Source: Marivirga harenae (GTDB lineage: Bacteria > Bacteroidota > Bacteroidia > Cytophagales > Cyclobacteriaceae). Taken from it: 64,000 bases of DNA. This document shows, one piece after another, positions 56,578-63,447 of this stretch (position 1 is the stretch's first letter; each line of letters starts with the position of its first letter). The translations under genes were made by a program, and so were the position numbers. The notes beneath the pieces were generated by a model. That model did no database searches, had not been told where the DNA came from, and was given only the letters and a program-made list of their open reading frames with translations. The stretch covers positions 3,679,501 through 3,743,500 of the forward strand of contig NZ_CP130565.1 of the NCBI RefSeq assembly GCF_030534335.1. The letters are read 5' to 3'.

Positions 56578-56997
56578 ATGAATACTCAATTTTGGATGAA
56601 AATGGCAATTGATTTAGCCAAAGAAAGTAAAACTCCTTTTGGAGCTATAATAGTAGACCCAGAAGGTCAACACGTCAGTGGATACAATACCACTATTCAT
56701 GATGGAGCAGTGGCTCATGCAGAAATAAATGCCATTAATAAACTAAAACAATTGGATCATGATAGAGCAGAAGAATTGATGATAATCACCACTGTAGAAC
56801 CTTGCCCGATGTGTATGTCAGCCATCATTTGGGCAGGGATTGGTGAAGTAATCTACGGTTGTGACATCCCTACGGCCTCGAAATATGGGAAACAAATTAA
56901 TATTAGAGCAAAACAAATAGCAGCAGAAGCCTGGTTTGGACCCATTATAAGTGGTGGTATTTTAGCAGAAGAATGTGAGGATCTTTTTAAAAAATAA
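56578..56997 (+). CDS. nucleoside/guanine deaminase
   Basis: This 139-residue cytidine-deaminase-fold enzyme has the zinc site AHAEINA and the PCPMC motif, the general base Glu in the former, and AIIWAGIGEVIYG. Length and the GPIISGGILAEEC tail resemble guanine deaminase-like proteins more than TadA. It is the only plus-strand gene here, and it overlaps the convergent following gene by 11 bases at the 3' ends. Confidence 0.85.
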   Translation: MNTQFWMKMAIDLAKESKTPFGAIIVDPEGQHVSGYNTTIHDGAVAHAEINAINKLKQLDHDRAEELMIITTVEPCPMCMSAIIWAGIGEVIYGCDIPTASKYGKQINIRAKQIAAEAWFGPIISGGILAEECEDLFKK

Positions 56998-57604
56998 CTG
57001 AAGCCAAATATTTACGGAAAGCAATAAACTCTTCGAGTTGATGTTCTGGTATTTTATGAGCTTGCAATTCTTCATAGTAATCATAAAAAGTTGCTTCAGT
57101 CATCTGCTCGTGTAAAATCAATCTTAACAAATAACTTCTTTGACAAAGTTTGAACAAGTTTTTAGGTCTTAGATTTTCAGCGAAAATTAAATTCTGTATA
57201 TAATCGGACAGAATTTTCAAATCAGTGAATTCATCCAACCAACTGAAGCCTCTCTTAACTAAGGCGCTTTCTATTTCATATAAAGCTTTGCGAAGCTCAA
57301 CAGTATTTTGAATAAAGCTTCTTTTTGAGAGCCCCTCTGATATTTGACTAAGGTTTTCCCAATAAGTGAGTTTCAGATTTGTAAAATCTTGATTGTAAAA
57401 TCTAAAAATTAAATCTTCTACTTGATCAATTGTTAGTGCTAGTTGAATTTCCAGCATTAAACCATCTTCGTAGGGAGTGATATTACCAACAATTATTTTA
57501 CGTCCTTTTAAAAAAGATTGATGGAAAGCATCATAGCCTTCCATTTTGAAATATTGAAAGTCATTAAAAAAATCTTCTAAATTCTGAATGACTTCCTTTT
57601 TCAT
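56987..57604 (-). CDS. conserved protein of unknown function
   Basis: This 205-residue protein is predicted soluble and mostly helical, with an initial FFNDFQYFKMEGYDAF segment and many charged residues. I do not recognise a family. It overlaps the preceding YheT-like gene by four bases (ATGA), so it is probably co-transcribed with it, and its end overlaps the convergent deaminase gene by 11 bases. Confidence 0.65.
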   Translation of the reverse strand: MKKEVIQNLEDFFNDFQYFKMEGYDAFHQSFLKGRKIIVGNITPYEDGLMLEIQLALTIDQVEDLIFRFYNQDFTNLKLTYWENLSQISEGLSKRSFIQNTVELRKALYEIESALVKRGFSWLDEFTDLKILSDYIQNLIFAENLRPKNLFKLCQRSYLLRLILHEQMTEATFYDYYEELQAHKIPEHQLEEFIAFRKYLASVIF

Positions 57605-58575
57605 TGATATACCCTCAAAGTTTCATTAAAAAATGTCAATGCTCTTTCCTCAGCATAGGTATAAACTTTTCCCATTTGTAGAAAGCCAACATGACCTCCG
57701 TGAGTGGTTAGCTCCAGTAAAATGTTTTGGTTTGCTTCTGCCTGTGATTCTGGATAACAATCACCAGTTAGCATTGGATCATTTAAAGCGTTTAAGATTA
57801 AAGTAGGAACTTTTATATTCATCAAATGCGGAAGACACTGCACGCTATCATAAAAATCTTGTGCATCTTGGTATCCAAATATTTTTGCAGAATAGTGAGT
57901 GTCAAAATCATGAAAATCTCTGAATGACTTCCAATGCCTAATCTCTAGTAAGCCAGGGTATTGTTCATTTTTTTGTCTTAACTTAATATCTAACTTCCTC
58001 ATAAATCGATTTTGATAGAACTTATTTTTCTTCAGAGCAAGCATTTTTGAGCTACTTGATAAATTACAAGGAACACTCACTGCCATAGCCCCTTTAATTT
58101 GAGGATATAAATCCTGGCCGTTTTCGCCTACATACTTTAAAGTCAAACTACCACCCATACTAAATCCTATGAGTACAATTTCCTTGTAGCCATTTGCTAT
58201 TGCTCTACTCACCACTTCTTCTACATCTTGGGTGAATCCATGGTGATACAGAAACTTTTTACGATTCATTTCGCCACTGCAACTTCTACAATTCCATGCC
58301 AATACATCCCAATTATTTTGAGAAAACAGTTTTGCAATCCCCTGGATATAGGGTCTATCTGAACTTCCTTCTAATCCATGAGAAGCAATAATTAAACGAG
58401 AATTATTATTCTTAACCCAATCAATGTCCAAAAAATCGCCATCCTGAGTCTCTATCCTTTCTCTCTCGTATTTTACTCCTTTTACTTTTCTGATGGCACT
58501 AGGAACTATTGTTTCTAAATGCTGATTGAAAAGGTAAAATGGGGGTTTATAATGGGTGTTCTTGATTATTGGCAT
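57601..58575 (-). CDS. YheT-type alpha/beta hydrolase
   Basis: This 324-residue alpha/beta hydrolase has the nucleophile elbow GFSMGGSLTLKY, the oxyanion HGLEGSSDRPYI, a LNALNDPMLTG Asp region and catalytic His in GGHVGFL. The NHGF, LAWNCRSCSGE and YEE segments place it in the YheT/EMB8 family of putative esterases. Its substrate is unknown. It is followed by a small helical protein gene in the same operon (ATGA overlap). Confidence 0.88.
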   Translation of the reverse strand: MPIIKNTHYKPPFYLFNQHLETIVPSAIRKVKGVKYERERIETQDGDFLDIDWVKNNNSRLIIASHGLEGSSDRPYIQGIAKLFSQNNWDVLAWNCRSCSGEMNRKKFLYHHGFTQDVEEVVSRAIANGYKEIVLIGFSMGGSLTLKYVGENGQDLYPQIKGAMAVSVPCNLSSSSKMLALKKNKFYQNRFMRKLDIKLRQKNEQYPGLLEIRHWKSFRDFHDFDTHYSAKIFGYQDAQDFYDSVQCLPHLMNIKVPTLILNALNDPMLTGDCYPESQAEANQNILLELTTHGGHVGFLQMGKVYTYAEERALTFFNETLRVYQ

Positions 58576-58637
58576 TCATTACTATTTTAAAAGGATCGAA
58601 GATAACAAACTGCGGGCGTTGACACATTGTAAAAGCA

Positions 58638-58666
58638 TAAAAAAACCCAATTGTTTCCAATTGGGT
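58638..58666 (-). terminator. terminator downstream of the STAS-like gene
   Basis: On the minus strand ACCCAATTG-GAAA-CAATTGGGT is followed by seven Ts. It lies 25 bases after the stop of the 130-residue STAS-like gene. Confidence 0.88.
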
Positions 58667-58690
58667 CTGGAATAAATATTTCGTGCAAGT

Positions 58691-59083
58691 TCAGGCCGTT
58701 TCAGACTGCTGAACACTGTTAATTTCATACTGATAAAGCCATTCCTTTCCATCTTCAACAGAATCTAATAGTTTCATTTTTCTTCCAGTAGCCGCAATAA
58801 TGGAATTTAGAATCAATGTCGATAGCTTACTTAAACCACAAACAACAGTAACTTTCACTTTTGGATTATTCTTCTTTACTGTTTCTTTAATTTTAGAGAG
58901 AAGATCCTTATTAAACCTAGCATTAGTTGCATTCACACAGGACAAAACTGATTTATCCGGAAATTCTGCAACCAATTTCTGCACTGCATCAAATGCTGGA
59001 ATAGCTTCGTTTCCGTTGGTGTTTTCAATATCAGTATAAACTATTTTTACCCCTTTATGCTCAACAACTTTACAATACGACAT
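58691..59083 (-). CDS. STAS-like protein of unknown function
   Basis: This 130-residue cytoplasmic protein shows an alternating alpha/beta layout (KGVKIVYTDIEN, DKSVLSCVNATNARF, VKVTVVCGLSKL) like the SpoIIAA/STAS-type proteins of Bacteroidota. It has no domain fusions. No partner is adjacent. A strong terminator follows. It differs from the other STAS-like gene at 51.7 kb in sequence. Confidence 0.65.
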   Translation of the reverse strand: MSYCKVVEHKGVKIVYTDIENTNGNEAIPAFDAVQKLVAEFPDKSVLSCVNATNARFNKDLLSKIKETVKKNNPKVKVTVVCGLSKLSTLILNSIIAATGRKMKLLDSVEDGKEWLYQYEINSVQQSETA

Positions 59084-59285
59084 AATTATAATATTTTATT
59101 ATTTTTTATCACTTATTTAATTCGGTACTAATTAAACAAATAATATTAAAATAAAGAAGTAAATCATTAAAATGACTTAAATAAATTTATCTTTTTAGAT
59201 AAAAAGTAAAATCTTTACGATAAAGTATAGGTATAGGGTCAAGGACATAAACCATGGAACTCTACTTATTACGATAGTGAAAAGG

Positions 59286-59963
59286 CTAATTATGCTCGGT
59301 ATGATTACAAATTTTTTCAGTGCTGGTGCTACCACTACCCAAGCAATTGGGACAATAAGTGTAAAGCTCTTTGTCACCCTCGCAAACTGGGCATATATTA
59401 ATACCTTCACCGTTACATTGATGGCATGTTTTATAACTCCTATTTCCCATAGCACCCAGTTGAATTAAAACACCATCTCCACTGCAGGCAGTACATCCAA
59501 CTTTTCCTTTTGCTTCACAATAATCACATTTTTTTAGCAATTGTTTTTCACCATTGCAGGTTACACAAGTTTCCAGTCTGTAGCCACTCAAATCACAATA
59601 TTGACATGAAAGACTTTTATTGAGTTGAAGTGCCAATAGCTTTTTTAGTTCTTCTGCATTGTCATAATAGGTACCAGCTTTACCCATTATTTCAAAATAC
59701 TTATCCAAAAAGCTTTGACTATTTTGATATTGACCTACTTCAAATAAAGTTTTTGCAAATAAATAAGGCATTTCAGAAGGAAGCTTGACTCCTAATTTTA
59801 GAATTTTTCTGAATTGGGTGTTTGCGGTCTCATAATCACCAGTTTCCATGGCACTTTGAGCATTTTCATAGTAAAAATTTAATGATTCTTTTTGATTTTG
59901 AGCTACTGAATTCTCGAAATTAAATAGGAAAGAGAAAATTAGAATAGAAAAAAAATACTTCAT
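59286..59963 (-). CDS. exported CXXC-repeat (DnaJ-zinc-finger-like) protein with TPR-like N-half
   Basis: This 225-residue protein has a signal peptide (FSFLFNFENSVAQ), a helical TPR-like region (about 25-110) and a C-terminal zinc-ribbon region with at least seven CxxC units (CQYC, CVTC, CDYC, CTAC, CHQC, CPVC, CPNC). The spacing is like the DnaJ central domain, though the GxG follow-on is only partly kept. It may bind zinc or act as a disulfide-type chaperone outside the cytoplasm. No J-domain is present. Confidence 0.75.
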   Translation of the reverse strand: MKYFFSILIFSFLFNFENSVAQNQKESLNFYYENAQSAMETGDYETANTQFRKILKLGVKLPSEMPYLFAKTLFEVGQYQNSQSFLDKYFEIMGKAGTYYDNAEELKKLLALQLNKSLSCQYCDLSGYRLETCVTCNGEKQLLKKCDYCEAKGKVGCTACSGDGVLIQLGAMGNRSYKTCHQCNGEGINICPVCEGDKELYTYCPNCLGSGSTSTEKICNHTEHN

Positions 59964-60058
59964 TTTATTATGCTACAATAACTGCTTAGACTGGCTTTTT
60001 TTAATACTATCTCTACTAACGAACAAACTTAAAAAAGATTCCAAAAGTCACAGAAAAA

Positions 60059-60448
60059 TTAACCCCCTACTATTTCCTTTAAGTTGTTTATTAAACCTTC
60101 CCATACTTCATATTGCTCCTGTTCATCCTCGAAATCAGAATAGTCAACAACTTTCATGTACATGGATTGAGTCAGCTCATTTTCATCTAAATGAATTTCT
60201 ATAAAAGCCGGATCATCCTCTTCACCTTCTTCAGGAAACTCAAACTTAACAAATTGATTCACCCTATGCCCAGCCATTATTGCCGGATGATCTTCATCAT
60301 CATATATAAAATTATACTCCTTGTCCTCATTAATATTTACATCATCAGCAAACCATTGTGACAAGCCGCTTGCTGTACTAATATATGGATACAGCATTTT
60401 TTTTGAGGCATTTATTTCGAAGTCTCCGGTAAATTTTTTCAGTCCCAT
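60059..60448 (-). CDS. START-like (SRPBCC) domain protein
   Basis: This 129-residue protein has the opening FTGDFEINASKKMLYPYISTASGLSQWFADDVNI, matching the START-like/AHSA1 group of Bacteroidota. It is a single domain of about full family length with an acidic middle. It likely binds a small hydrophobic ligand or acts as a cochaperone-like protein; neither is proven. It is a single gene, with about 270 bases to the tRNA gene. Confidence 0.78.
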   Translation of the reverse strand: MGLKKFTGDFEINASKKMLYPYISTASGLSQWFADDVNINEDKEYNFIYDDEDHPAIMAGHRVNQFVKFEFPEEGEEDDPAFIEIHLDENELTQSMYMKVVDYSDFEDEQEQYEVWEGLINNLKEIVGG

Positions 60449-60521
60449 AACCTATTCATTTTAATAGTCGATAAGTTAGGATTAAATATGATATATCACA
60501 ATAAATTCTTTTTCAATTTTT

Positions 60522-60554
60522 TTTGGATTATGAAATCATAATTCATTATGTTTG
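60522..60554 (+). promoter_or_regulatory. promoter upstream of tRNA-Met
   Basis: TTTG at 60522, 21 bases and TATGTTTG at 60547 match the Bacteroidota consensus. Transcription from it would give a leader of about 160 bases before the tRNA, holding a 35-codon ORF (60608-60715). Confidence 0.6.
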
Positions 60555-60722
60555 CACTCCAATTTCGGACAGACAAATAAATCAAGAGGATTTAGGTGTT
60601 AAAATAAATGAGGTCGAAGCAAGTTAGTTTGGCTGTAGAAGCGGAAGTTTCAGCTAATATGCAAAGAAACAAATCTGATTCTCTCTCGATAGAAGAACTT
60701 AAATTATTGAAATAAATTAAAT

Positions 60723-60796
60723 GGCGAGGTAGCTCAGTTGGTTAGAGCGCAGGATTCATAACCCTGAGGTCGGCAGTTCAAATCTGCTTCTCGCTA
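60723..60796 (+). tRNA. tRNA-Met (CAU)
   Basis: A 74-base cloverleaf can be folded by hand. The acceptor GGCGAGG pairs with TCTCGCT (G-U at 1-72 and 7-66), the D stem is GCTC/GAGC, the anticodon stem is CAGGA/CCCTG with an A-C mismatch at its base, and the anticodon CAT is at 60757-60759. The T stem is GGCAG/CTGCT with loop TTCAAAT. No CCA is encoded. The body looks like an elongator Met tRNA; an Ile2 tRNA with lysidine-modified CAU cannot be excluded. A terminator follows. Confidence 0.93.
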
Positions 60797-60802
60797 CTAT
60801 TT

Positions 60803-60827
60803 AAAGGCAGCTTCGGCTGCCTTTTTT
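60803..60827 (+). terminator. tRNA-Met terminator
   Basis: AAAGGCAGC-TTCG-GCTGCCTTT with a following T-run forms a strong hairpin seven bases after the tRNA. Confidence 0.92.
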
Positions 60828-60896
60828 GTTATATGCTCGCTGTATTAGTGACTATGATTGCTTCAATAAATTATTATAAACTGTCCGAAGAACTCA

Positions 60897-60960
60897 TTGA
60901 GCAGACTCAGTTGCTTAAGGCGCATGATTCATATCCGCCAACTAGTGGACGGCAGTTTTT
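60897..60960 (+). pseudogene. decayed tRNA-Met copy
   Basis: This stretch aligns with the intact tRNA. CTCAGTT starts the match, then GCGCATGATTCATATCC parallels GCGCAGGATTCATAACC including the CAT anticodon region, and GGACGGCAGTT parallels GGTCGGCAGTT. By eye, 9 of 14, 21 of 27 and 10 of 11 positions agree in the three blocks, with an insertion before the last. The acceptor and T-arm ends no longer pair, so it is not functional. Confidence 0.75.
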
Positions 60961-60983
60961 GGTAGAAAGTCGATAGTAAAAAC

Positions 60984-61013
60984 AAAAAAGGCGAAAATTA
61001 GAAATTTTCGCCT
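60984..61013 (-). terminator. terminator of the TPR lipoprotein gene
   Basis: On the minus strand AGGCGAAAATT-TCT-AATTTTCGCCT is followed by a T-run. It lies 28 bases after the stop of the TPR lipoprotein gene. Confidence 0.9.
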
Positions 61014-61040
61014 GGATACAGTACTGCTTAATTTAAAGAA

Positions 61041-61634
61041 TCAATTACAGTATTTATTATATAATTCTTCGGCACCATCATACCCTATATTCTTAGCCAA
61101 TTGGATATCATTGCATGCACCTGATTGATTCAAATGAACTTTTAAAGCTCCCCTATATAAATAAGCCTCTGCATTATCTTTATCGTTATTTATGGCAATA
61201 TTATAATATTCCATTGCGTCCTCTACTTTCCCAGCTTTATGGTAGGCTCTAGCTAATAAGGTAGCCGATCTCGTAGAATTTGTATTTAGTTTATAAGCCT
61301 TTTCAAATTGAAAGGCTGCATTTTCATAGTCTTTCTCCCTGTAGAAATGCTTACCATAACTTAAAAAAGCACCCGTATTTCTTGGGTCTATATCTATGAC
61401 TTCTAAGAAATCCTGAACTGCTTTATCGTATTGTCCTAATTCCTCATATGCACGGCCACGATTATAGATAGCTATTTCATCGGCAGGCTTCATCTCCAGA
61501 TGCTTATTGTAAAATTGAATTGCAGCTTCGTAATTCTCTTCATTGTAAAGTTGATTAGCTTTGTCAAGCTCATTTTTTTCTTCGCATGAAAAGAAAAATA
61601 CTGGGAAAATAAGTAATAATACTAAGTTCTTCAT
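61041..61634 (-). CDS. TPR-repeat lipoprotein
   Basis: This 197-residue lipoprotein (signal ending VFFFSCE) consists of about five TPR units (for example YNEENYEAAIQFYNKHLEMKP, DFLEVIDIDPRNTGAF and YRGALKVHLNQSGAC). It is probably attached to the outer membrane and acts as a scaffold. A promoter with a perfect palindrome lies upstream and a terminator downstream, so it is a single-gene unit. Confidence 0.88.
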   Translation of the reverse strand: MKNLVLLLIFPVFFFSCEEKNELDKANQLYNEENYEAAIQFYNKHLEMKPADEIAIYNRGRAYEELGQYDKAVQDFLEVIDIDPRNTGAFLSYGKHFYREKDYENAAFQFEKAYKLNTNSTRSATLLARAYHKAGKVEDAMEYYNIAINNDKDNAEAYLYRGALKVHLNQSGACNDIQLAKNIGYDGAEELYNKYCN

Positions 61635-61657
61635 TCTTGATTTTTAAAATTAAAATG

Positions 61658-61690
61658 CAAAAGTAACTCAATTGAGTTAGAAATGCCAAA
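61658..61690 (-). promoter_or_regulatory. promoter of the TPR lipoprotein gene
   Basis: On the minus strand TTTG (61690-61687), 21 bases, then TACTTTTG (61665-61658) match the Bacteroidota consensus. The -7 box lies 23 bases before the start at 61634. Confidence 0.7.
61664..61679. promoter_or_regulatory. 16-base perfect palindrome within the promoter spacer
   Basis: TAACTCAATTGAGTTA is a perfect palindrome placed between the -33 and -7 elements and touching the latter. Its position suggests an operator for a dimeric regulator. Confidence 0.5.
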
Positions 61691-61715
61691 TAAAGAGCAC
61701 ACCGATACCTTGGTG

Positions 61716-62564
61716 TTAATTACTCATATCAAAGTTGATGGGATATTTAATATTTCTAAAGGACGTTATTTCCAATCCACCTGAACCAACATAGAGCTTT
61801 GCATTTATTTTTAGCGGGATTTTATTTTTATCAGCGGAGAACCAACCTAATATTGAATTTTCACCATCAAATATTTTAGTTTCGGGCATTACAGGTGTAA
61901 CTTTATGCGCTCGCACTTTTCCTATCTCCAACTCCAGGGTTTCATCTCCCAAATAAACAATTTCCAGATTATAAAATGTATCTTCAAAAAATGCAGGAAT
62001 CTTAATAGTATCCTGTGGCATTAAAGTATCAAAATCTACTGCCCTGAAATAAGCAAAGCCACTGATCAAATCTCTAATCTGTGGTGGGAATTCATAGTAC
62101 ATGGGTTCTCCAAAGTCGTCATCTTTTCTCCCCATACTTTTAATTTCCAACATTTGGGAGTTATGATCATATTTAACTATCTCATTTTTTCTGTAATTCC
62201 CTTCTTTAATAAATCTATAAGATTGATGAGGCACCAATGAAGCAGTGTCAATGTAGCCACCCCAATGGTCATCGATTTTGGCTACCCAGTCAACCATGCC
62301 AGTGGTTTTTGCTTTTACATCCACTTTGTAAGCCGCTCTGTTATTGATTTTATAGGGGTTTTTATGAACTTTCAGTTGTCCTTTCCCCACGGTAATAAAA
62401 CTATAATAGATTTTATACTCAATTTCCTCACCAGCTTCAAAGGGGACATTCTCTATGACGGGAAAATCTTCTTGAGGTATTTCCGAGTATAAATCTTCAT
62501 ATCTCTGCCCAACAGCACTACATATAAATAATCCAGAGAGGCAAATTAGTAACAACTTCTTCAT
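61716..62564 (-). CDS. DUF3108-family exported protein
   Basis: From the ATG at 62564 this is a 282-residue protein with a signal peptide (LLICLSGLFICSAVGQ). The mature part carries the DUF3108 pattern, opening with FEAGEEIEYKIYYSFITVGKGQL, then HQSYRFIKEGNYRKNE and the YEFPPQIRDLISGFAYFR segment. It is a predicted periplasmic beta-rich protein of unknown function. It lies 45 bases downstream of dapD in the same direction. A longer start at 62594 adds residues before the signal. Confidence 0.87.
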   Translation of the reverse strand: MKKLLLICLSGLFICSAVGQRYEDLYSEIPQEDFPVIENVPFEAGEEIEYKIYYSFITVGKGQLKVHKNPYKINNRAAYKVDVKAKTTGMVDWVAKIDDHWGGYIDTASLVPHQSYRFIKEGNYRKNEIVKYDHNSQMLEIKSMGRKDDDFGEPMYYEFPPQIRDLISGFAYFRAVDFDTLMPQDTIKIPAFFEDTFYNLEIVYLGDETLELEIGKVRAHKVTPVMPETKIFDGENSILGWFSADKNKIPLKINAKLYVGSGGLEITSFRNIKYPINFDMSN

Positions 62565-62609
62565 AAATAGACTGTTCTTCAAATTAGATGCCAAACAATT
62601 TGTAAACGA

Positions 62610-63425
62610 CTAAACGGCAACATTATTCTCTCGAAGTGCCGCATTTAATGAAGTCTTCTTATCCGTACTTTCCTTTCTTTTACCAATAATCAACGCGCAA
62701 GGAACTTGATATTCACCTGCTGGAAATTTTTTAGTAAAAGACCCTGGAATTACAACCGATCTTTCTGGAACATATCCAAGATGTTCTACCGGTTCTTTTC
62801 CAGTAACATCAATGATTTTAGAACTTGCAGTTAAAGTAACATTAGCACCTAAAACCGCTTCTTTTCCAATCCGAACTCCTTCAACAATTATACAGCGCGA
62901 ACCAATAAATGCATTGTCCTCTACAATAACTGGAGCAGCTTGAACCGGTTCCAAAACTCCGCCAATTCCTACACCTCCACTAAGGTGCACATTCTTTCCG
63001 ATTTGCGCACAACTACCTACTGTTGCCCAGGTATCAACCATTGTACCGCTATCTACATAAGCTCCAATGTTAACATAAGATGGCATCATAACGACACCTT
63101 CATTCACGAAGGATCCATATCTAGCAATCGCATGAGGGACCACACGAACGCCCAATTTTTCATAGCCGGTTTTTAGCTTTATTTTATCATGAAATTCAAA
63201 AGGGCCAACATTTATAGATTGCATTTTTTGAAGAGGGAAGTATAAGATCACCGCTTTTTTTATCCATTCATTTACCTTCCAATTTCCGTTGCCATCAGGT
63301 TCGGCAACTCTAATTTTTCCATGGTCCAACTCCTCCACTACAGTCTTCACCGCTATCTGTGTATCTTTATCTTTTAATAATTCTCTATTGTCCCAAGCCT
63401 TTTCAATAAATTCTTTAAATTCCAT
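62610..63425 (-). CDS. dapD: 2,3,4,5-tetrahydropyridine-2,6-dicarboxylate N-succinyltransferase
   Basis: This 271-residue enzyme catalyses the succinylation step of lysine/diaminopimelate synthesis. The left-handed beta-helix is visible as repeats such as VMMPSYVNIGAYVDSGTMVD, VGSCAQIGKNVHLSGGVGIGG and VIVEDNAFIGSRCIIVEGV. The Lys-rich C-terminus (SLNAALREN) is normal. It is divergent from the glycosyltransferase gene with only 22 bases between the starts. Confidence 0.95.
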   Translation of the reverse strand: MEFKEFIEKAWDNRELLKDKDTQIAVKTVVEELDHGKIRVAEPDGNGNWKVNEWIKKAVILYFPLQKMQSINVGPFEFHDKIKLKTGYEKLGVRVVPHAIARYGSFVNEGVVMMPSYVNIGAYVDSGTMVDTWATVGSCAQIGKNVHLSGGVGIGGVLEPVQAAPVIVEDNAFIGSRCIIVEGVRIGKEAVLGANVTLTASSKIIDVTGKEPVEHLGYVPERSVVIPGSFTKKFPAGEYQVPCALIIGKRKESTDKKTSLNAALRENNVAV

Positions 63426-63447
63426 TTTCTGTTTATATCTTTAATCT

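Noticed and set aside
56387-56581. Plus-strand ORF of 64 codons whose stop overlaps the deaminase start (ATGA).
   Set aside because: The composition is Lys/Ile/Asn-rich as in random AT-rich DNA, no domain is visible, and most of it lies in the presumed promoter region between divergent genes.
59195-59455. Minus-strand ORF of 86 codons overlapping the CXXC-rich gene.
   Set aside because: It is an out-of-frame shadow of the Cys-rich coding region.
60608-60715. A 35-codon ORF in the tRNA leader as a protein gene.
   Set aside because: It is too short and lacks any conserved feature. It is reported only as part of the leader observation.
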